Part shown: positions 58,550-64,000 of the stretch, piece after piece
Layout: each line of letters begins with the position of its first letter
Position numbering within the stretch: position 1 is the first letter of the stretch
Source: Thalassia testudinum
Taxonomy: Eukaryota; Streptophyta; Magnoliopsida; Alismatales; Hydrocharitaceae
Reading direction: 5' to 3'
Assembly: GCA_037157565.1 (NCBI GenBank)
Contig: JAZHRO010000002.1
Coordinates: 40,692,501 to 40,756,500, forward strand
Length of the DNA stretch: 64,000 nucleotides
Translations under genes and position numbers: made by a program
The notes under the pieces: generated by a model
Told to the model about the DNA's origin: nothing
What the model saw: only the letters and a program-made list of their open reading frames with translations
Databases searched by the model: none

Positions 58550-60675
58550 CCGGCCAACTACTAAAAGTCCCTAGGCAGTCTCCTGGAGATCTAGGCGAGG
58601 GAGGAACAATATCAGGCCAGGCTGGCTGCTCTAAAGGCTGAAGAACTTTCAGTCACCTAGAAACTCCAGGAGATTAGACAGATCAGGGAGTTCGGCAAAA
58701 TCCCATTGGAGGAGCCCCTCCAATCGAGCCTTGAAAACGAACAACAAAGGTGGAATCCTACGGTGGAGGATTAGAATGCCCGCCTGCGCGAACTGGTCGA
58801 AAAGTTAAAATGAGAGCTCAATAGCCAAAGAAGGGAAGCTCCTCCTGATCCGCCTAAAATTCTCCTCTCTCCTTTATCGGGGGAGCATTCAAGAGCTCAA
58901 CCTTTAGCGACCAGTAGCGCAGGCTCGATCCCTGAGATCGTCCGCCAAGTCACCCAGGCAATGCAAGGCATACGTCCACAGCTTACATCACCACCTATCC
59001 TTTCACTGAGGACGTGATGACGATCCCCCTGCTGGAAAAATTCAAGCAATCTGTCATGGCCCAATATGATGGGACAGCGAACCCCAAGTGCTTCGTTGGG
59101 AGTTACCGTCAGATGATGCTGATTTACGGATGCCCTAACTGAGTACTCTACCAGGTATTCCCGTCATATCTATCTGGTATAGACCATAAATGGTTCAGTG
59201 AACTATCGCCCGAACAGATCACCTACTTCAAAGAACTAGCGGACAAGTTCTGCCGGTACTTTGCGGGGTAGTAGAGGATTAGAGACAACCCTGAGAGGTT
59301 GTCAAAGATTCGGCAGTGGAAGAATGAATCTTTCTGGTCTTACCTAGATCGATTTAAGGTCTAATACTTCAAATGTAAGCAGCCTCACGATGCCATTGCT
59401 ATCTAATACTTCAAGGCAGGACTCCTGACTCAAAGGTTTTGGTATGACATCAATGATTTCCCGCCCAAAGATATGGCAGAGCTCTGGGATAGAGCCAAAA
59501 GGTTCGTGGAGCAGGATGATTCTTTCTGCTCCCACAACTAGCTGGAGGAGGGATATGGAGACGATGCCAACCCGATCAAAGAGAAGTAGGCCTCGGGGGA
59601 GTCCGCCTGCATCTCCATCCGCGGAGGCAGCTGCTTCAACAAGAGGAAGCGAGCTTCCTAGAATGGAGAAGTGATCGACCTGCCAAGGGTCGATACAATG
59701 GACCCCGCCAGCCTAGTAGGGATTATTTTGAAGAATACACTCCCCTAGCTGTGAACCAAGCAGACGTGTTGGAGGAAGTATGGTCTACAGACAAAGACTT
59801 GCTACCCCCACCCAAGTTGTTGAAAAAGAAGGCTGACTCTTAGCCCTACTACAAATACCATAAGGACTGGGGCCACGCCATTGAAGACTACCAGGATCTA
59901 CGGGGACAAATCGAGTCCCAGATCCGGCATGGAAATCTGGCCCACTTTGTCAGGCAGAGTGAGTCCAAGATAAGGGCAAAAGGTCCCTAGAGGGCCCAAA
60001 CGACTACCATAAGGAAAAGCTTCAGTAGCTCCATGAGTCAACATGGTCCTAGCCAAGGGCCACAGGCTCGATGGCAGCTCAACCTACCAAATCGAGTAGA
60101 CAGTGTCACCCCTACTCCCCCCGGCTGAGTACTATCACCAAGTTTTGCCATCTATGCTTGGATTACCCCAAAACACTCATCTCCCTCTATCTACGAGCGT
60201 GGAAGTTGAGTGATTTTCGGGGTCAACACCGTCCCAAGTCAGCAACTCACCCCCTCCAGGCAAGCGGCCTGTAGCGTGTTCCCCACTCTTCAGTGGAGCG
60301 AAAGAGGCCTCATCAAGCAGGAGGCCCCTAGGCTGTTTGCATCTCTATTGAACCTGATAGAGCACACTAACCAACTGCTAGTAACACTCCTACTAGCGGG
60401 ACAACAATAACCCCAGCTCCTTGTGGACGAAGGCAATGCCATTGACGTCCTTTTCTCCATAACACTACTATTAGGCTTCAAAGAAGAGCATCTCTCCCTG
60501 TCAACTCACCTGGTTGTGGGGTTCGGCAACCACAAGGTGATGCCAAAAGGAGAGATCAGACTCCCCTTGTCCATCTGCAACAGGGATAGCACCTCAACTG
60601 AAGGCTATGTTCATAGTGGTCAAGTTGACGGCAGCATTCGACGGCATCCTCAGCCACCCGACTACCCTCGCCTTC
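58550..60675 (+). pseudogene. Ty3/gypsy gag-protease remnant, Tat-like
   Basis: From about 58985 a gag of the Retrotrans_gag type can be read: FTEDVMTIPLLEKFKQSVMA, YDGTANPKCFVGSY, WFSELSPEQITYFKELADKF. Later a degraded knuckle HKDWGHAIEDYQDL (59850-59955) in which the usual first Cys is Tyr. Near 60417-60460 a retropepsin start, LLVDEGNAIDVLF, has Glu where the family has Ser in DSG. At least seven in-frame stops and frameshifts break it; the gag stops read TAG, TAA or TGA where Gln or Arg codons are expected. It ends where LTR-A begins at 60676. It is dead. Confidence 0.75.
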
Positions 60676-62460
60676 TGTTGAAAGGGCTTTTCAGGAGTTT
60701 TAAATATGCTTCATTATAGTAAGATCTCCTAAATAGCTCTTTCAACAAATACAATTTATAACTCAAATATCTAAAATGAAGTTCGAGGTTGAACACAGGG
60801 AGCAAGTGTTGTAATTCACGCGCTAATCAAGATGAATATGTACATGAGCACAGGAATTTAAGTACAAAAATGATATTCAATGAATACTAATCTGTCACAT
60901 TAAATATTCAATGATATCTAATGTATCTCAAGAATGAGGACAAAAAGAAAAGAGGATAAAAAACAATGGTGATTTGAATCACCAGTATATCCTCCTTAAG
61001 TTAAGCATGCATCCAACTATCAATAATATCAAATACACCAACAGTAGCTTGAATGCTACAGTAATCAGGTGTCTCTCTAGCAAATCAGATGACTTAAATG
61101 TCATTGCGACAGTGCTCTTAAAGAGCCTTTTTCTTCTTCTTCCTTTCTCCTTTCTCTCTTCTTCTTCAATCACGGCCTCTCCTCTTCTTCTTTTCTCCTT
61201 CTCACAACCAGTGCCTTCTTTTCCTTCTCAAGGCTTTCTCTTCTCAGACCTTCTTCTTCTTAGCGACTAAGTGTCGCACAGTGCCTGCAAGAGCAAAACC
61301 CACCCCTCCCCTGCTCTCTATTTCCTTCCTTCCTCTCCTCTTCTCTCTCAGATATCTGGGCTAATCGGGTATTCGAATCTGAGCAATATCGGGTCCAGGC
61401 TCACCGGAGTAGGTGATGAGTGAGAATGAAGGCTTAGGCGGGTCAGGTGTGGAGGTGTAGTGGGGACCTCACCCCCGTGGTCTCGAGGTGATAAGGCTAG
61501 AGTAGAAAAATAATTTATGCGTTGTAATCGATCTGTAATCCCATGATGTGGTACTAATGAGTCCCCCTTCCTTCGCATGCGTGAAGCTGCTGCAGTTCTC
61601 TTGCCTAATTGAAGACCTGGACGTGTACTTAGGATGTTTACGCATCACCTGGAGGTGAATTGGATGAAGAACATGGCCGAAGGACTACTCTCGTGGTCGA
61701 ACGAGGTGGCGGCAGGTGGTGGATGACGACGAGTACCTGAAATCATGAATAAGGCCTCACGGCCACATTAGAATACCTCAGGAGCTTCACCAGGTGTTGG
61801 CGAATGTGATAGGGGTGGTCTCGTGGAGGATGGTGGCATGTGGTGGTCGGACAGAGTCGAAGTAGGTCGCATGAAGGTGGGTTGTTCGGTAGGCGATTTG
61901 AATGGACGATAGGGTGAAATAGGAGAGGTGTCTTGTACGGAGGTGAGGCATTTGGTGGCCTATGGAGGTGGGGCGATATTGCGAGATGTGAACGCATAAG
62001 ACGAAGAGAGATCCGCCAGCTAATGGCTGTGACGGCGGATGAGGAAGGTGGACGGAGGAGGCTCACTGGAGTTGGTGGAGATGGAGGTCAGGGAGAAAGG
62101 AAGAAGGGGAATCCAGCCTCCAAACCAAGCTAAAGAGGTTGGCGATGCGATGTAGGTCCTTTTATAAGCCTAAGGAAGAGGTTTCCAAGCTTGGAAAGAA
62201 GCTTTCAAGCTTGAGATCTTTGCACTCAAAAGGATACCTGAATCTTTCATGCGTTCGCAAGGGAGATTGGGAAAGACTTGGGGTCCAAGGGCAAATTCAT
62301 TTGGAAGAGAATTCCTCAAGGAATCTCTTGTTCAAATTTGGGATTATTTGATTGAGAAACGAGCGAGAAAATCTCGCTCAAATCTCGCCGATGAGTTACA
62401 GCTATTCCTAATGGCGGCAAGGACCTATATGTGAAGGAGATGGCAAAGTTAGGGGGTCCC
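60676..62460 (-). mobile_element. LTR-A, copy cut by LTR-C
   Basis: Starts TGTTGAAAGGGC and follows LTR-A up to the block equivalent to about 2690 of the first copy, then is cut by LTR-C at 62461. TATA box TATAAAAG on the minus strand at 62166-62159. The rest of the LTR is expected beyond the right window edge. Confidence 0.65.
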
Positions 62461-64000
62461 TGTGATTGCACAACAATCATGCATCCAAAAACACCTGAAT
62501 TGAACTAGATTCTAGCATAACTTCGAGTCCATGCATGCATAAGCATCGTAATTCGCACAACAGCTAGTTTATTAGTCATATAGATAAGATCGTCATTTTA
62601 TGACCTAAAAGAGAGATGATTTTAATCGCAGATGATTCGAAGCCATGAGTATTAGATCAGATCGGACAAATCTGATTAGAATGATGACGGGAGTCCAACG
62701 GCTCCAAAATCGTCCCGATCAAACAACCAGAGCATCGTGTGTAGTCCATAGAAGAACGAAGATCATGGAGCCAAAGGACAAATATCTGAGCCTCAGATGA
62801 AGAATCCAATCGCACCGATGAATCCAAATCGACGATCGCAGTCCAACGACGCAAAAATCAACCCGATCGGAGGTCGACATCACCAAATACAAATAAAAGA
62901 ATATGGACAGCCCTGATGGCGCCATGTGGCACCATCACAGCCGCTCCCTCACCACTGCCCCATCTAGGAAAGCCGCACCGCACACTATGGGCCATTGGAT
63001 CTTCATCCAATGGCCACGAGCTTGTCACGTTGCCCGCCTAGATCGGATAAGCATAAATAGAAACAAATAAGCATATATAACAAAAGGTTTGCGCAGCGCG
63101 TTGGCTTGCGTGCGTGCGTAAGCGCGAGATGTGGGTTCGAGCCTTGCACTGTGCGAAATTGAAGCGACATTGGTTATGCAGGTGCGGGCATGCGCAATTG
63201 CGTGATCGGAGGGCAGAGGCGTGACCACATGGTGCGATTAGAGCCCTCTGCGGGCGGACGCGCGATTGCAAGTGTTTTGCGAGATTAGGAAGGCGAGGCA
63301 AGCGCACGTAAGCCATCCGATAGTCACGATCCAACGGCTAAGGATAAGGCACTGAAAAGGGCCTTGCTGGTGCGTGCGCGGAAAGAGGTTGTTGCAACGG
63401 GCACACGAGGAGGAAGAGAAGCCATGTGATCTTTGATCCAACGCTCTAGCAGCTGCCACCAGAGCAAATCCGAGCGTCGAATGCTTTTTGAAGGCTATTT
63501 TGAGGCCAAATCAGAGTCATTGATCTCTCGATCAACGAATCAGATCGCCCAGGAGTTGTTACACAAGATTAAGGCCTCAAATACCTTTTTTGCCCCCCAT
63601 CAAAACTATAAAAGAAGGCCCAAGGCCCCCAGTTGAAGGCATCAACTTAGAATCTCTCTCCCATCAACTCCAGATCCCTTCTACCGTCTTCTCTGCAATT
63701 CTCCGTCCCTCTACAACTTCGTCCCAGCGCTCTAGATCTGAGGTGCTACCGCACCTCGCATAAGCATCCCACAAGTGATGTCGTCTCTCTGCACTTTCTC
63801 TCTCTCTATCTCTCTATCTCCTCCTTCTATCTATCTACTCTCTCTCTCTCTTTAGCATAGTACTTTCTACTTTGAAAACTGTTTATGAATGCAATAAAAT
63901 TCCGATATTCTAAATGCCTGATATCTGCTCTTTATATATATACACATATATAAATACCTGTTAGAACTAGTTTTCTGAAAAGCTTCCGTTAAAAATCGAG
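62461..64000 (+). mobile_element. LTR-C copy 2, cut by the window edge
   Basis: Starts TGTGATTGCACAAC directly after GTCCC. It has GATCCAACGG palindromes between 62690 and 63450 (perfect one at 62991-63014), a TATA box TATAAAAG at 63607-63614 and a CT-rich stretch at 63780-63855 downstream of it. It matches the reverse complement of 14390-16250. The 3' end is outside the window. Confidence 0.6.

Noticed and set aside
63100..63180. tRNA-like segment with GTGGGTTCGAGCC
   Set aside because: Arms do not pair into a cloverleaf and no A box is at the right distance; it lies in LTR-C.

Overview
The window is nuclear plant DNA, most likely from a monocot. The two real genes are intronless and GC-rich, as is common for commelinid genes, and the rest is dense nested LTR-retrotransposon sequence. 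The species cannot be fixed from the sequence alone. Almost all other open frames are short, have no recognisable domain and lie inside repeats; I treat them as chance frames. LAYOUT. 1-5018: two LTRs of one family (here LTR-A, minus orientation), one with its tRNA-Asp-type primer site, the younger apparently inserted in the older. 5019-8975: a long plus-oriented LTR (LTR-B). 8976-13952: an old LTR (LTR-D) split by a younger complete solo LTR of the same family at 9401-12087. About 14390-16250: LTR-C, minus. 18020-19033: mTERF gene 1, minus, with a frameshift near its C-terminus. 19323-19505: a tRNA-derived SINE. 21792-26770: a young, complete but gag-only Ty1/copia element (minus) with two 1731-bp LTRs and a perfect target duplication. 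29680-31389: mTERF gene 2, minus, in which a full mTERF domain runs in frame into a second partial one. 32239-38857: LTR-B split by a second solo LTR-D. 38863-45400: a gag remnant of an Athila/Tat-like element and unassigned sequence. 45919-48574: a third solo LTR-D, inverted relative to the other two. 48580-58549: LTR-B-related sequence with an LTR-A solo copy nested in it. 58550-60675: a stop-riddled Ty3/gypsy gag-protease remnant. 60676-62460: part of LTR-A. 62461-64000: LTR-C, plus, leaving the window. GENES. Both mTERF genes should act in mitochondria or chloroplasts on organellar gene expression. They lie on the same strand about 10.6 kb apart, as expected of a tandem mTERF cluster now separated by transposons. 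MAIN OBSERVATION. The palindrome CAGACGTCTG and its decayed forms recur in arrays inside several unrelated-looking LTRs, with the GACGTC cores set almost exactly 20 bp apart, and with fixed 12- or 22-bp steps. The spacers between them are not alike. In the young copia element the array lies just upstream of the TATA box. Even old, decayed arrays keep the 20-bp phase. Clustered LTR palindromes are known from maize Sireviruses (from memory, work of Bousios and colleagues). A fixed-phase palindrome shared by several LTR families is the part I consider potentially undescribed.
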